Assembly (NCBI RefSeq): GCF_029227915.1
Contig: NC_079887.1
Location: forward strand, 22,627,650 to 22,691,649
Source: Hydractinia symbiolongicarpus
Taxonomy: Eukaryota; Cnidaria; Hydrozoa; Anthoathecata; Hydractiniidae
Direction: 5' to 3'
DNA length: 64,000 nt
A model generated the notes under the pieces. It did not search any database. It saw only the letters and a program-made list of their open reading frames with translations, and was not told the DNA's origin. Position numbers and translations under genes: made by a program. This document shows, piece by piece, positions 45,401-56,407 of this stretch (position 1 is the stretch's first letter; each line of letters begins with the position of its first letter).

Positions 45401-48400
45401 AATGCTACTTATCATGACTTTAGACTTTGCTGTGTTTACCTTCAGCCCTTTCTCTTTTAGTCCTTTCTTCCACTTCTCAAACTTTTCAACTAATTCTTCC
45501 ATCGACTCTGCTATGAGAACCAAATCATCTGCATACAATAACTCCCATGGGCAACCTGTTCTGAACTCCATCGACAGCGCTTCTAAGACTAGAATAAACA
45601 ACAAAGGACTAAGTACAGAACCCTGATGTACACCAACATTTACACTAAATTCATCACTAAGTGAATCGTTAATCCTGACACGACTTCTAGCATTGCTGTA
45701 CATAGACTGCACCATCGTAACTAGCCACTCATCCACACCTAATTTTCTCATAGCCCACCAAATAACTTTACGTGGCACTCTATCAAAAGCTTTCTCTAAA
45801 TCTACAAAGGCAAAATAGAGATTCTTTCTCTTTCCTAAATACTTTTCCTGAAGCTGTCTGAGTAAAAATATTGCATCTGTAGTGCCACGCCCTGGAACAA
45901 AACCAAATTGCATCTTATCTATATCAATTCTTTCTCTAAGTAACTTATCAATCACTCTTTCAATAACTTTCATTACTTGATCAACCAACTTCAAACCTCT
46001 ATAGTTACCCCTTTCTAATGCATCACCCTTGCCCTTGAAACAATTCACTATTACACTCGACTGCCACTCACTCGGAATAGCACCATCCTTTATAATCTGG
46101 TTAGCAAGACTTGTAATAAGCTCAACTCCAATATATCCAGATGCTTTTACCATCTCTGCGACAATACCTGATACTCCTGCAGCCTTGCCAATCTTCATTT
46201 TCCTAATAGCCTCCACTACCCATTCTGTCTTGATCTGCATGGCTGGTCCTTCTACGACATCATCATCAGACAAATTATCCTCATCCCAATCAAACTCAGT
46301 GTTAAGCAACCTCTGATAATGATTCTTCCAAGCTACCCTTTTCTCCTCCTCTGTGCTAGCCAAAACACCTTCATCATTACGTATACACTTCTCACCTACA
46401 ATATCTTGATTAGTCTTCTTCATTTGCTTTGCTATCTTGAATACCTCATTGCGCTGGTCTTCCCTTCTTAACACATCTGCAAATCTGTTTCTCTCTGCTT
46501 CTGATTTTGCCTTATACACTGCTGTACGAGCCCGACGCTTAGCTTCTAAGTAAATATTTTTACTACCACCTGACTTCCACTCTTTCCAAAGTTTCCTCTT
46601 TTCCTTTATACACTGGTCAACCTCATTATTCCACCACCAGGTCTGTCTATGTCTAGCTGGTCCTTTCGTCCACCCACAGGTATCATCAGAAGCTTCTAGA
46701 AGACAATTCTTCAAAGTAGTCCAAGTACTTTCAACATTGTCACTATCACATTGACTATTGTAGGCTAACTGCTGAACTTTTGCACTAAATTGTCTTGCTA
46801 CAATCTCTTCCTTCAGCTTCCAGACTTTTCGACGGGGCCTGTACTTTCCCTTGGCTTCTCTGACACTCTTCAAGATAATATCACAAACCAGCAACCTATG
46901 CTGGGAAACACACTCTTCCCCCGATATAACTTTCACGTCCTTCACCACTTTCTTGTCTGACTTTCTAACCAAAAAGTAATCTATCTGTGTCTTACAACCA
47001 CCTGACTCATATGTTATCAGCCTACTCTGTCTCTTACTGAATGATGTGTTGCAAACCACCATGTCCGTTGCCATTCCAAACTCAAGCAATCTCTCCCCTT
47101 CCTTATTTCTGCTCCCAAATCCATAGCCTCCATGCACACCTCTATAACCTTCAGATGACTTCCCAACATGACCATTAAAGTCGCCGCCCACCATGACAAG
47201 TTCAGTGCCTCCAAACTTTGATGTGACTGCTATTAACTCATCATAAAACTTATCTTTATCTTCCTCACTGAGTCCACACTGTGGAGCATAAACTGACATA
47301 AAAGTGACAATCCTATTACCTATCAAAAACTTTATCACTATAATACGACTATTAACACGCATAACATCTATTACTTTTTCTACCCACTTCTCTGCAACGA
47401 ATATGCCAACTCCTCCATATCCATCACTATTACCAATCCAAAAAAGCTTATACCTTGCCCTCCTACCTTCCACAAATCTCACTGAAGCTCCTCTCCACCT
47501 AACTTCCTGAACACAACACATATCAACAGATCTACGTTCTAACATTTCAACTACTTCACCTGCTCTACCTCTCAGAGTACCAACATTTACACTAGCCATC
47601 CTCAACCTAGTGTTATCTACCTTGTGATGTGATAGCTGGGTAACGGTCTGACGATGCTCACATCTGACATCTGTCCTACCGTGCGCGACACCTTCACTCC
47701 TTAGAGTTCCAGCCCCGTTTACGCAGTTTGTCTGATTAACTATTCGTACGGCCATTAATAAAGAGTTTTGGCATTGTTTTACAGCTGGATGCCCTTCCTA
47801 ACGCCAACCGTTCACAGACCGGACTGGGTGTTTTTTAAAGTGACACCATCACTATGTGGCATTTCATGGGACTTCCACAATCGCCCCTTTAAACTAAGGT
47901 ATGGTGGAGGACGTTCAACTCCTCTCTTGTCTCTTAAGGAGACCCTTCACCAGCCAAGGAGATGATGTAGCATAAAAATTAAAATGTTTGGTAATTTAAG
48001 ATGCATAAACTTTGCCACTCATTCTACTCATATGCTATTTATAACTCTACTAAACTCTTGTATAACAAAACTTCAGCAATTATTCTTTTCTTAGTTGATA
48101 TCACAAGAAAAGTATTTGCGTGTAACATTCTTTTACTGTCAAAATGCTATCAAAAATATATGCATTAGTACTATTAAAAAGATTTTTAATACCTGAATAG
48201 ACACTTGCACAGAACCAACCAACATTAAAAGCAAAAGTGTTCTAAAATAAAAAAAACACACAGTAGCAGACAAGCCACAAAATCTTCTAAATTAGATAGC
48301 GATAGCTTCCATATTAGCCTTACTCCGTGCTGAATATCAATTGGTATGAAAAATGAAAATTTATCTAAATCAAACAAATTTCCTAAACAAATCAAAAGTA

Positions 48401-51375
48401 AACAGAATAAAACAAATTTGGCTCAAGAACACGCTAGAACAAAAGTGATTGAAGAAATCAGGAAAGAGAAGTAATCATCATAATCATCCTCACTTCCAAC
48501 GATATCATAAAAATAAAAATCATCGTCATTTCCATCTTCGATCTTCTCCTTTGGGAGAACAATTTTTATGGTAACTGGTGCTTACTTTTGATTCTTCATC
48601 ATTGTTTTCTATCATCTTACTTGGTTAAACCATGGTACTTTGTTATAATTATGAAGTTGATGTTTCAATTCTACGTTGAACTCTTTAGTTTTCAACTTCT
48701 TTTCAATTTCCTTTTTTCATTTGAAAGTTTTTTTTGCAACATCAAATCTAACCATCTCGAAGAAAGTTTTAAAAATATGCTGAAATAGTTTAGGTTGTTT
48801 GCCTGGTAATAATGCACACATGTGATCGCTGGAAATCATGGAATGTTCGATTTACACATTTTAGTTTCTTCAGATCTTGTAAGCAGTGAGGAAGTGTTTT
48901 AAGGAAGAAAAACGGTTTAAATGTAACTTTTAGTACAATCTAAACTGTTAAATTAAAACTAACGAAGAAAAAAATAAAAACTACAAAATGTGTTGGGCAG
49001 TTTTGTGTTTTGTTACGTGTTCATTTTTTATATGTAATACTGTTAACAAACAGCCCTGGCATAAAGGTACCCCTGATATGAAGGTGTTTATCAATTTCTC
49101 CAAATTTTTTGTTAAAAATCTCTTGCCTTTTTTGGTTGATGGTTTTCATCTGACCTCATGACATCATTATTGATAATTTATTAAGATAATCAGCATCAAT
49201 TTAATAATAGCTGTGATGGGTGAACCTATGGATTTTTCCATTGGGTGACCGACTAGTCTCTTTAATAATAGCCGCATTCTGTCTGTCTGTCTGTCTGTCC
49301 GTTACGGAAACTCGAAATTTTTAAAATGCGCACCAATACCAAATGCGATATATTTTTAGCGACTTTGTTTTGACCGCTCGCACTTAGTATACTAATCATG
49401 ACGCCTGATTCTTTAAAAAGGATTTTCGCGACTAGAAAGAATCCAAGATTTTCGCTTAAAAAAACAATCCAATATATTTTCACGGCTGAATGAACGAAGG
49501 CTATTTTGGTTATTAAAAAAAAACAATTCAAGATTCTCGCGGCTGAATAAACGAATGCCATTTTGATTTTAAAAATGGTCATGTTCAGTGTGTGTTCAGT
49601 GTGTGGGAGGTTTGTAGGTCTATTTGAATTTTTTATCTTCCGAGAGCTTTATATTTTTTTAATATTTGTTTTCTGTTTGTTTTCAAGGTTGAGATAAATA
49701 TATTGTCACGTATTTTAGCTACGTGCAGATCTTAAACGCACCAGTTTTAGGATTTTTGGCTAGGAACGAAGATATTGAAGGCTAGCTAGCTTAGCTAGCT
49801 AGAGTCTTACTTTTTCCTATTCTGTTAGTTATAAGAATTTTTTATCCTACCCAACATTTATTTTCATGTTGAAGATGAAGCCACTTAGCTAGCTCCTATA
49901 TTTGGCTAAAAGTGAGAGCATAAAAATGCAGTTTGGCTACAACAATATTCTTAGTAATAATTCTTATGCTAAATGCAGTTAGCTAGCTACAACTTTTATT
50001 TTTTTCCTGAAAACCATTTCTGCAAATAAAATGGCTGAGCAATTGCTTTAGCTGGTGAGGTAACGACAGGCTGTTTCCTGTGTTTTTTGGAAAAGAGTAT
50101 TACGCCTGTTCAACTCTGCTTAACTGCACTAAGCAGTTGGCCCAGTGTTAACAACAGACTGTTTTTTTGTAAAAGGTTGTTATGTCTATGCGCATGTCCA
50201 GGCAGTTTACCTGTACTAAGGGATCAGGAAACTGTGACAATTAATTTTAAACTTTCTCAGGAATCAGGCCCGTACGAATGTGCAGCACTGCTTATCTGGA
50301 CTAACCACTCAGCCCTGTGTTAGCAATGGACTGGTGTTTTTATTTAAACAGAGTCTGTGAGAAAAAAAGGGTATTGCCCCTATACGCCGGTTCAACTCTG
50401 TTTAACTGTACTAAGCGGTTAGCCCAGTGTTAAAAACAGACTGTTTTTTGTGAAAGGCTGTTACACCTATGGGCATGTGCTACACAGTTTACCTGTACTA
50501 AGGTCAGCCCACCGTGAGAATTATTTTTTAAACTTTCTTGCAAATCACGCCTGTACGGATGTGCAACACTGTTTCCCTGCACTAAGCGCTCAGCCCTCTG
50601 TCTGCGAGAAAATTTTTTTCAAAAGGGTATTATCCCTATACTCTGTGCAACAGGGTTTAACTGTACTAAGCACTCAAAAACTTTTGTAAACTCTATTTTT
50701 ATTTCAGCTATCGTTGCAGGAAATTTATTTTTTTGAAAAATATGTTACAGTCGCAACACTATAATGGTGTATGCGCTTTACTTGATTTACGACATACTGT
50801 ATACCTGTACTAAAGCGCTTCACCTGACCCTGTGGCTCAGTTCATGGCTCTTATTAGGCGCTCCCCCGTAACGCCAGGTCACAACTTGACTAGTGGCTCA
50901 TCCCAGAGTGTCAACGCCGAGTTTCCCTGCTTTCTGTATTATAATATCTGTATACGTCTGTCTGTCACACAAAATGGTACCCCAAGTAGCGAGACGCGCT
51001 GAAGGCGGTATGAAAAGACCATGTGAACCCGTCGATTTTTCCACGGGCCACAGAGTAGTCTCTATTATAATAGCCGTATTTTTCTGTTTGTTCAAAAGAG
51101 GTACGGCGCCCTGTTACGGAAACACGATAAAGGATAGGCAACCCCGTGGATTTTTCCACGGGTAACGACTAGTCTATATTATAATACATGTATTTGTCTG
51201 TCTGTCTATCTGTCTGTCATGCAAAATGGTAACTGCAGTAACGGGAGACACATGGAATGGGATAAGTAAAGCAAACCCATAGATTTATCCACAGGCCACT
51301 GACTAGTTTTTTTAATAAAATTCTAACTAATTAAACAATGAAATAAAAAAACACATACTTTTGAATAACTACCAT
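39468..51375 (-). CDS. TNF-receptor-like type I membrane protein with C-terminal death-like domain, paralog 2
   Basis: Eleven coding exons: 51375-51359, 48241-48193, 44478-44101, 42927-42624, 42328-42260, 41870-41793, 41226-41140, 40990-40937, 40862-40617, 40513-40433, 39760-39468; total 1656 nt, 551 residues, all phases agreeing. Signal peptide MVVIQKTLLLLMLVGSVQVS; 18-cysteine ectodomain (SSCEMEFY to FIQTCRTD, with MYKEGNGSHSCRTC and CDCKPGNFF) of the TNFR/NGFR type; a Thr/Ser/Pro-rich stalk of about 60 residues likely to be O-glycosylated; a Lys-rich patch followed by one membrane helix (FLIVIGILVLFKVVLLLGLL); and a tail with SSMQYQDSGQYVTLKDIRK and finally a death-like fold: NNEELRLTIRKKLVEANPS (helix 1), then IPEFTIRSFVYWFRLEGRND (helices 5-6, LxxxGRNDV pattern). 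Likely a signalling receptor acting through death-domain adaptors (inference). A LINE sits in intron 2 and tandem repeats in intron 1. Confidence 0.88.
41474..41537. repeat. ~20 bp tandem repeat, 3 copies
   Basis: AAAGGATGGGCCGTTTTTAA and variants occur three times in a row in an intron of TNFR-like paralog 2. Confidence 0.75.
44530..47965 (-). mobile_element. Full-length or nearly full-length LINE (RTE-like) in a TNFR intron
   Basis: The ORF at 44564-47755 is flanked on its 3' side by a (GAT)n run at about 44534-44557, the short tandem repeat tail typical of RTE-type LINEs. On its 5' side, up to about 47965, lies a leader with AGCTGGATGCCCTTCCTAAC and a GTGTTTTTTAAAGTGACACC stretch (read on the plus strand). 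Inserted antisense-neutral: same strand as the host gene. No target-site duplication could be established by eye. Confidence 0.85.
44564..47755 (-). CDS. LINE ORF: AP endonuclease, reverse transcriptase and PHD-like finger
   Basis: Uninterrupted 1063-codon ORF of a non-LTR retrotransposon. Residues about 50-300 are an apurinic/apyrimidinic-type endonuclease that nicks the target (VQEVRWRG, MVGGDFNGHVG, TQIDYFLVRKSD, SQHRLLVCDI). Residues about 500-770 are the reverse transcriptase (GFVPGRGTTDAIFLLRQ, FAFVDLEKAFDRVP, GVHQGSVLSPLLF, and catalytic YADDLVLIAES). Next comes a zinc-binding segment, CGVCRKG..FCQTCKHWVHKKC..FVCKRC, spaced like a PHD/RING-type finger, then the usual C-terminal tail (WLGHLERMEGDNWVRK). 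No stop or frameshift, so the copy is young and may be active. RTE-like by layout; the exact clade cannot be fixed by eye. Confidence 0.93.
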   Translation of the reverse strand: MAVRIVNQTNCVNGAGTLRSEGVAHGRTDVRCEHRQTVTQLSHHKVDNTRLRMASVNVGTLRGRAGEVVEMLERRSVDMCCVQEVRWRGASVRFVEGRRARYKLFWIGNSDGYGGVGIFVAEKWVEKVIDVMRVNSRIIVIKFLIGNRIVTFMSVYAPQCGLSEEDKDKFYDELIAVTSKFGGTELVMVGGDFNGHVGKSSEGYRGVHGGYGFGSRNKEGERLLEFGMATDMVVCNTSFSKRQSRLITYESGGCKTQIDYFLVRKSDKKVVKDVKVISGEECVSQHRLLVCDIILKSVREAKGKYRPRRKVWKLKEEIVARQFSAKVQQLAYNSQCDSDNVESTWTTLKNCLLEASDDTCGWTKGPARHRQTWWWNNEVDQCIKEKRKLWKEWKSGGSKNIYLEAKRRARTAVYKAKSEAERNRFADVLRREDQRNEVFKIAKQMKKTNQDIVGEKCIRNDEGVLASTEEEKRVAWKNHYQRLLNTEFDWDEDNLSDDDVVEGPAMQIKTEWVVEAIRKMKIGKAAGVSGIVAEMVKASGYIGVELITSLANQIIKDGAIPSEWQSSVIVNCFKGKGDALERGNYRGLKLVDQVMKVIERVIDKLLRERIDIDKMQFGFVPGRGTTDAIFLLRQLQEKYLGKRKNLYFAFVDLEKAFDRVPRKVIWWAMRKLGVDEWLVTMVQSMYSNARSRVRINDSLSDEFSVNVGVHQGSVLSPLLFILVLEALSMEFRTGCPWELLYADDLVLIAESMEELVEKFEKWKKGLKEKGLKVNTAKSKVMISSIAAKCDLVVGKWPCGVCRKGVGSNSIFCQTCKHWVHKKCSSISGRLRAGIQFVCKRCKGEIIENEVFPALMMYNSGSLEIVKNFCYLGDMLGSEGGVGRSVTCRIGSAWKKFRELLPLLTSRVLSIEVKGRLYEACVRSVMLYGSETWAVKQEDLDRLERNDMRMVRWMCNASLRDRKSSDELRSRLSLSRIKDVIQIRRLNWLGHLERMEGDNWVRKCRDLIVPGAKPRGRPRKTWQEVIRTDLIERKLSLGLTQSRSDWKRVINIPRPTHASMENGR
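49210..49320 (+). mobile_element. Helentron-like elements, tail-to-head junction
   Basis: A decayed 3' end (CCTATGGATTTTTCCATTGGG, then GACTAG ending at 49256) is joined directly to a new 5' end (TCTCTTTAATAATAGCCGCA with GTCT repeats). The right end of the second copy is not recognisable. In intron 1 of TNFR-like paralog 2. Confidence 0.6.
50042..50830. repeat. Complex tandem repeat, ~300 bp unit with ~100 bp subunits
   Basis: Phrases recur in order: GTATT(A/G)C.CC.TA..CC.GTTCAACTCTG, TTAACTGTACTAAGCGGTTA, GCCCAGTGTTA, CAGACTGTTTTTT, GTTTACCTGTACTAAGG, AAACTTTCT, then TGCA.CACTG. The full series starts at about 50090, 50370 and (partly) 50630. CTGTACTAAGC-type boxes appear at least seven times. 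In intron 1 of TNFR-like paralog 2. Confidence 0.8.
50937..51306 (+). mobile_element. Three tandem Helentron-like elements
   Basis: Copies at about 50937-51060, 51061-51172 and 51173-51306, each starting T(A/C)TATTATAATA, with GTCTGTCTGTC or a remnant, and ending with a hairpin (CCCGTCGATTTTTCCACGGG, CCCGTGGATTTTTCCACGGG and a decayed one) then (G/C)TAG. At 51172/51173 the join is exactly CTAG|TCTATATTATAA. Lies about 50 bases downstream of coding exon 1 of TNFR-like paralog 2, within its first intron. Confidence 0.72.
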
Positions 51376-52460
51376 GATGACTTTGTCTTCTTTCAATATC
51401 TTGTGCTAACGTTTATAAATGAGAATGTTGCAAACTATCCAATAAAATCTTTTGCTTTTTTATTTTGTCTTTAAGCTCTAAAAAGGACTAAAGTAACAAT
51501 TGCTAGCAAGTAAAAACCTTTACATAAATTTGTTAGAAATAAATAGTTCATAGAGTGAAAATATACTCAAGCAAAAATGTGTACAAAGTAAACAAACTAT
51601 GAAAAAAACTATGAAAGAAAATAAATACGCTTTAAAACACAGGATAAAAAACAAACACACAACTTGGGAAAGAAACTAAAAATTACAAGAAAAAATAAAT
51701 TAAAAAAATAAACTGATGACTCAGCCAAACCAACTTAACCAACTTAAAAAAGAAAAAAATATGACAATATTTTCCGAGAAGAAGTGAAATAACTAGTTTA
51801 TAATAATAAAACGAGCATAATCATTGCCATTTGATATACTCAGCAAATGATTGTTCAATTGTAGTAATCGTTTCATATTGTGTTTATCTCTCAAAAATAC
51901 TTATGTATGCTTAATAGGAACCGCTAATATTAAGTTTGGTTAAACAATCAAATTAAACACAAAACTCCTTCAACGCACTATAAATATAACTAGTAACTAA
52001 CCTAAAGTTACAGTTAAACTCAAAATCTCTATGGTGGAGAGCACTGGTCTTTAATGATGGAACAAAAGAATAATTAAACTGCGAGTATTTATGATTGATT
52101 GTTAGTTTGTTTCGTAGAAATAATTTTTCAGGAAAAAATATTGGCTTTTTAACATATTTTAGCCAATCAGAGAAAAAATATCAGCTTTTCGTACTGTAGA
52201 ATTGAAAAATAGGTAAAAATCGCTGACATTCTAACTGTACTGTAAATCTTTTTACTTCTAATTACAAATGATGTCAGAGGAGTTGCAGCCAATTTCAACT
52301 TTGGACTTTTATAATTTGTGGCCAGTTATCTGTGTCTATGGTGTGAAAACTGAATTTATGTAAAAGTGCAAGAAAAGCATGCTTTAGCAATTTCGTACAA
52401 CTTAAACACAAGACCTGACATGTGACATCAACACATAATAAAAATATTTTATATAATACA
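51376..52460. other. Upstream region of TNFR-like paralog 2
   Basis: AT-rich with no gene found. It must contain the promoter and 5' UTR of the minus-strand receptor gene. No element can be defined from the sequence alone. Confidence 0.5.
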
Positions 52461-52534
52461 CATTATAAATGATTTTATTTATGTCACCATATGTCACACC
52501 TGAGAAAACAGTGTTAAAGAACCCAAGAGAGAGT

Positions 52535-53016
52535 TTTAAAGAACCCAAGAGAAAGTACAGACCCCATCGTAAAGTCTGGAAGCTGAAGGGAGAGATTGTA
52601 GCAAGTCAATTTAGTTCAAAAGTTCAGCAGTTAGCCCACAATGGTCAATGTGATAGTGATGATGTTGAAAGTACTTGGACTACTTTGAAGAATTGTTTTC
52701 TAGAAGCTTCTGATGATACAAAAAGACCAGCCAGACATAGACAGACCTGGTGGTGGAATAATGGGGTTGACCAGTGTATAAAGGAAAAGAGGAAACTTTG
52801 GAAAGAGTGGATGTTAGGTGGTAGTAAAAATATTTACTACCACCTAATATTAGGGAAGCGTCGTGCTCGTACAGCAGTGTATAAGGCAAAATCAGAAGCA
52901 GAGAGAAACAGATTTGCAGATGTATTAAGAAAGAAAGACCAGTGCAATGAGGTATTCAAGATATCAAAGCAAATGAAGAAGACTAATCAAGATGTTGTAG
53001 GTGAGAAGTGTATACA
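52535..53016 (+). pseudogene. Internal LINE ORF fragment, 5' and 3' truncated
   Basis: Matches residues about 305-470 of the intact LINE ORF nearly end to end (KYRPHRKVWKLKGEIVASQ, ARHRQTWWWNNGVDQCIKEK, RARTAVYKAKSEAERNRFA, KKTNQDVVGEKCI), with a short direct-repeat insertion (TAGTAAAAATATTTACTACC region) and loss of a CGW segment. It stops where the parent has GTGTATACGTAATGATGAAGG and passes directly into an ATG/GAT array. Confidence 0.9.
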
Positions 53017-53166
53017 TGATGATGATGATGATGATGATGATGTTGATGTTGATGTTGATGTTGATGTTGATGTTGATGTTGATGTTGATGTTGATGTTGA
53101 TGTTGATGTTGATGATGATGACGATGACGTTGACGTTGATGATGTTGATGTTGATGATGATGATGA
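53017..53166. repeat. GAT / GATGTT microsatellite
   Basis: About 24 bases of (ATG)n, then about 75 bases of (GTTGAT)n, then mixed GAT/GAC units. Its reading as poly-Asp-Val is an artefact. It appears to have grown from the ATGATGA within the LINE ORF. Confidence 0.9.
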
Positions 53167-53229
53167 TATTTTTAATATTGCTGAATCATTAAAAGTTGAA
53201 AGACATTTACACAATAGAACTTAATGTAA

Positions 53230-55150
53230 TGACTTTAATATTCATTTACAAAGACATATTTCTGAACATGTAAATATAAACTCCCACTCTAAAGAATAAA
53301 TATAAATTTACTTAAAATTGTTTCAGTTGGGGCCGAAGTAAATTATTAAACCGGGGGAAGTGAGCTTGAACACATTCAAAACAGGACCGTAGAAGGCTAT
53401 AGGGAGCCATAGGTTGTTTTGAAAATTATCAAAACAGTACCATAGATAGCCAGGAGACCCAGCATTATTTTTCTTACCACCGGGAAATACATTTTATTAA
53501 CCTTAAAGAGTTAATGCTATGTAGGTTTTGTCAAACTAACAACACTTCTTTCGTTTTTATGTTATGCCACTCTGGTCAACCGATGCGGAGTATCATTGAC
53601 TTGTCACCACATACAGGCCTATCAATAAAGGATGAGCAATCGCTCTTGCTCACGCAAAGGCTCACCCAATTCCGAAAAATGAGAAACTAGCTGAGGCATT
53701 AATTGCTCCCACAGTTCCACAAAAACTTTGTTGGCTGAGCAATATCTCTTCCGTATAAAGCATTTTTTTTCAACTTTCCTTTTAAAAAAACATTACAAAA
53801 GTATATATGTACTTGTTAACAAAAATCTTTCTTATTATTTGCAGCAAAAAATAATCAATATGTATAAAAAAAGACAAGAAAAAATAGATAAAAAGATTTG
53901 TAATAAAAAATTTTGTAATAAAATATGCATTTTTAAAACGTATTCTATTTATTCAGATTGCTCGCCCAGCGTAAATTATTGAAACCTTGTGTGAGCTATT
54001 CATTTCACTGGTGTTATTTCCTTATTGGTAGCCTTGCACATAGCGTTCATCACCGCAACCATTGTTAAACACGAAGTGTAGCTGAGTGCAGTTGATGACT
54101 GGTTTGGACTGAAAATGGGGACACTTGCCCTAGCTGCACAGTTTCCTAAAAAACAATTTGGCTATAAATGTTATCAAGGTTTTAGTCCAGCAGTGGGTGC
54201 CACGGCTTATTACCCATTGTGCGTTTTACTGATGGGGATGTTGGACTTCCTAGGTCAGCCGAAAATTTTTGACAGATACATGTCTGTGGCCTGTTTATTA
54301 TATCATTACCTGATATTATTACTGTATGCTATTAATTATATTGAAGTATAGGAAGAGAAAAATGAGATAAGAGGATGCAATGCCATGGGAGACACTCACA
54401 ATTTAGGTGCATTATGACAAAGAGAATGATGAGATATGGCATGGGAGATACTCAGAGTGTGTCATACCATTAAAGTGCATTATAATGAAGAGAATAGTGA
54501 GATATGCCATGAGAGACACTCACAATGGAGTGAGGCCAAAATATACATGTCATTGTGAGTGTGTCATACCATTCAAATGCATATGCTGGAGTTATTACTG
54601 TTTTTGTATCTGCATACGTATCTGTCCTGCCTGTTCTTGTTTAATCTTATTGCATGGCATCCTGATCCATTCCCCAAATATACAATTGTGTTCCAATACG
54701 AAGGTTGTTGTATAAATTTATTTTATAATACAATGTTCTCTACTATTATGTGTTATTACTGAGGAACCCAGACAATTAACAATACACAAATTTGTCGTGA
54801 ATTTGTCAAATATTAAAAAAAATGTTGTGGCAATATAAAATTATGGGGATATAATATAAAACTTAATGGCACCTGAGTAAAAAGAAAGGAGAACAGGGTA
54901 GCCACAGATGCCGAACATCATAATTTTAAAACAGTTCAGAATAATTTGAAAGAATTTTTGGAGAAAATACTAAAAAACCTATATTATATATAAATCATTT
55001 TGCCAAAATTTCAGGGATTGGGAGTGCTAAGTACTACTAGACTTTTTGGGAGCCGTTTTTTTTTTTGAAAAACCAAGACTATTGTTTATATATATAATTT
55101 GCAACCTGTAAAGTGCAAAACATGATCAAGATTTTCAAAAACGCAATTAT
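53230..55150. other. Gene-poor repeat-rich stretch
   Basis: No supported gene. A pair of related phrases (CAAAACAGGACCGTAGAAGG and CAAAACAGTACCATAGATAG) at about 53380 and 53430 recurs in kind near 59330-59410. At about 54355-54590 a roughly 85-bp unit containing GAGATATG(C/G)CATG(G/A)GAGA and GTGTCATACCATT is repeated about three times. Confidence 0.55.
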
Positions 55151-55199
55151 TAATATTACTGTGTAAAGTTTATCATTTCTTGAGCATGATAGTTTAGTA

Positions 55200-55390
55200 G
55201 GCGACGTTTCGGGAGATCCTTCTCCCATCATCGGTCAAAGTAAAATGATGTTGAGCATGTACTTATATAATTGCAGAGGATCGAAAATTCATAAAAATTA
55301 ACCAATCAAAAACAAGCTGCTAATTACAGTTAATTACGGTAATTAACATTTTCGGACCTAGCTGTAGGTAACTACTTCTTCTGTAGATAC
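55200..55390 (-). mobile_element. Penelope-like element terminal repeat (copy 1) with hammerhead-like motif
   Basis: On the minus strand, 55234-55201 reads CCGATGA, then TGGGAG..CTCCC as a stem, then GAAACGTC, the layout of a type I hammerhead ribozyme with a short ACGT stem III. U4 of the core is C here. The segment GCTGCTAATTACAGTTAATT to ACTTCTTCTGTAG (55317-55386) recurs at 56410-56483 next to Penelope-like coding remnants, as expected of pseudo-LTRs. Confidence 0.6.
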
Positions 55391-56407
55391 AAGACAAATC
55401 ATACATATACTAGTGATAGGAGCATATATTTATAGATTTTATATGATATAATACATAAGAAACTGCCTTATTATTCTGCGACGTACTTCGCAGATTGTTT
55501 TTATAAGAAGGCCCCCTAATTCATTCCCGGCATACTTGGATGTACTTTCGCTCTTGCATAAGGGGGTAAAAGACGCCAATAAAAGTAGCAAGTGACTGGG
55601 TAAAGCATAACGTGATTCCCCCTAATTTTGGTATAATGCAAGTAAGTCGGCATTTAATTAGGGGGTATTGCCCTAAAGAAGATCATAAAACAGAGGATAA
55701 GTTAATGTTTTATTCAATGCAGCAATTTGGTGCTAGGATTCTTCCCCACATATGTAAAATAAGGAATACCGTATTTACATTTTACGATTTTTTACAACCA
55801 TTATATATAATATGAGAGAAGAGATCAATACAACAAAAATGTTTGCAACTACCCCTTAATGTTTGTGGACAAGGTGAAATCTGTACTCTGAATCACCCTT
55901 TTTGTTCAACAGCCATGGAACTGTTAGAACGTGAAAGAAAGTTTTGCTTGACGATATTGAAAGATTAAAGGAATGCAGGAAAAATATTTTGGATAAGATT
56001 GCAAATTATCATGCAAAGTTATATCACAGTCATAAGAAACTCTCTCTTTCTTATAACTATGGTTGATATATATCAGTTGTACCTAAAATGTTTTGGCAGA
56101 GACATACCTTCCCATTCAACTAAAGGAAGATAAGGAAAATGTTTGTATAGCTTTAAGGTATGTAGTTGATAAAACAGGATTGTTTAGCTGGAAAAAGATA
56201 GATATTATAAAGAAAGACTTACCATCACTCTTATCATTTGATAATGAGCTTGATTTGTTGGAGAATATTGGATAGAAGAATCTCACCCAGATAAAATTTT
56301 TGACACTTTGCAGGCCTCGTCAGGAAGAAAAATGCTGGTGTGCGAGCTTCGCAAGTCATGATACTTCTAAATAATTTTGAGGCGTGCGCTGTTCGTACGG
56401 CATCAAA

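Noticed and set aside
44580-47510. Plus-strand frames over the LINE
   Set aside because: Antisense shadows of the 1063-codon LINE ORF.
52987-53214. Poly-Asp/Val and poly-Ser/Thr frames
   Set aside because: Translation of the GAT/GTT array on the two strands.
54115-54351. 78-residue frame with hydrophobic C-terminus
   Set aside because: No homology recognised, no splice context, and it lies in a repeat-rich stretch; likely chance.
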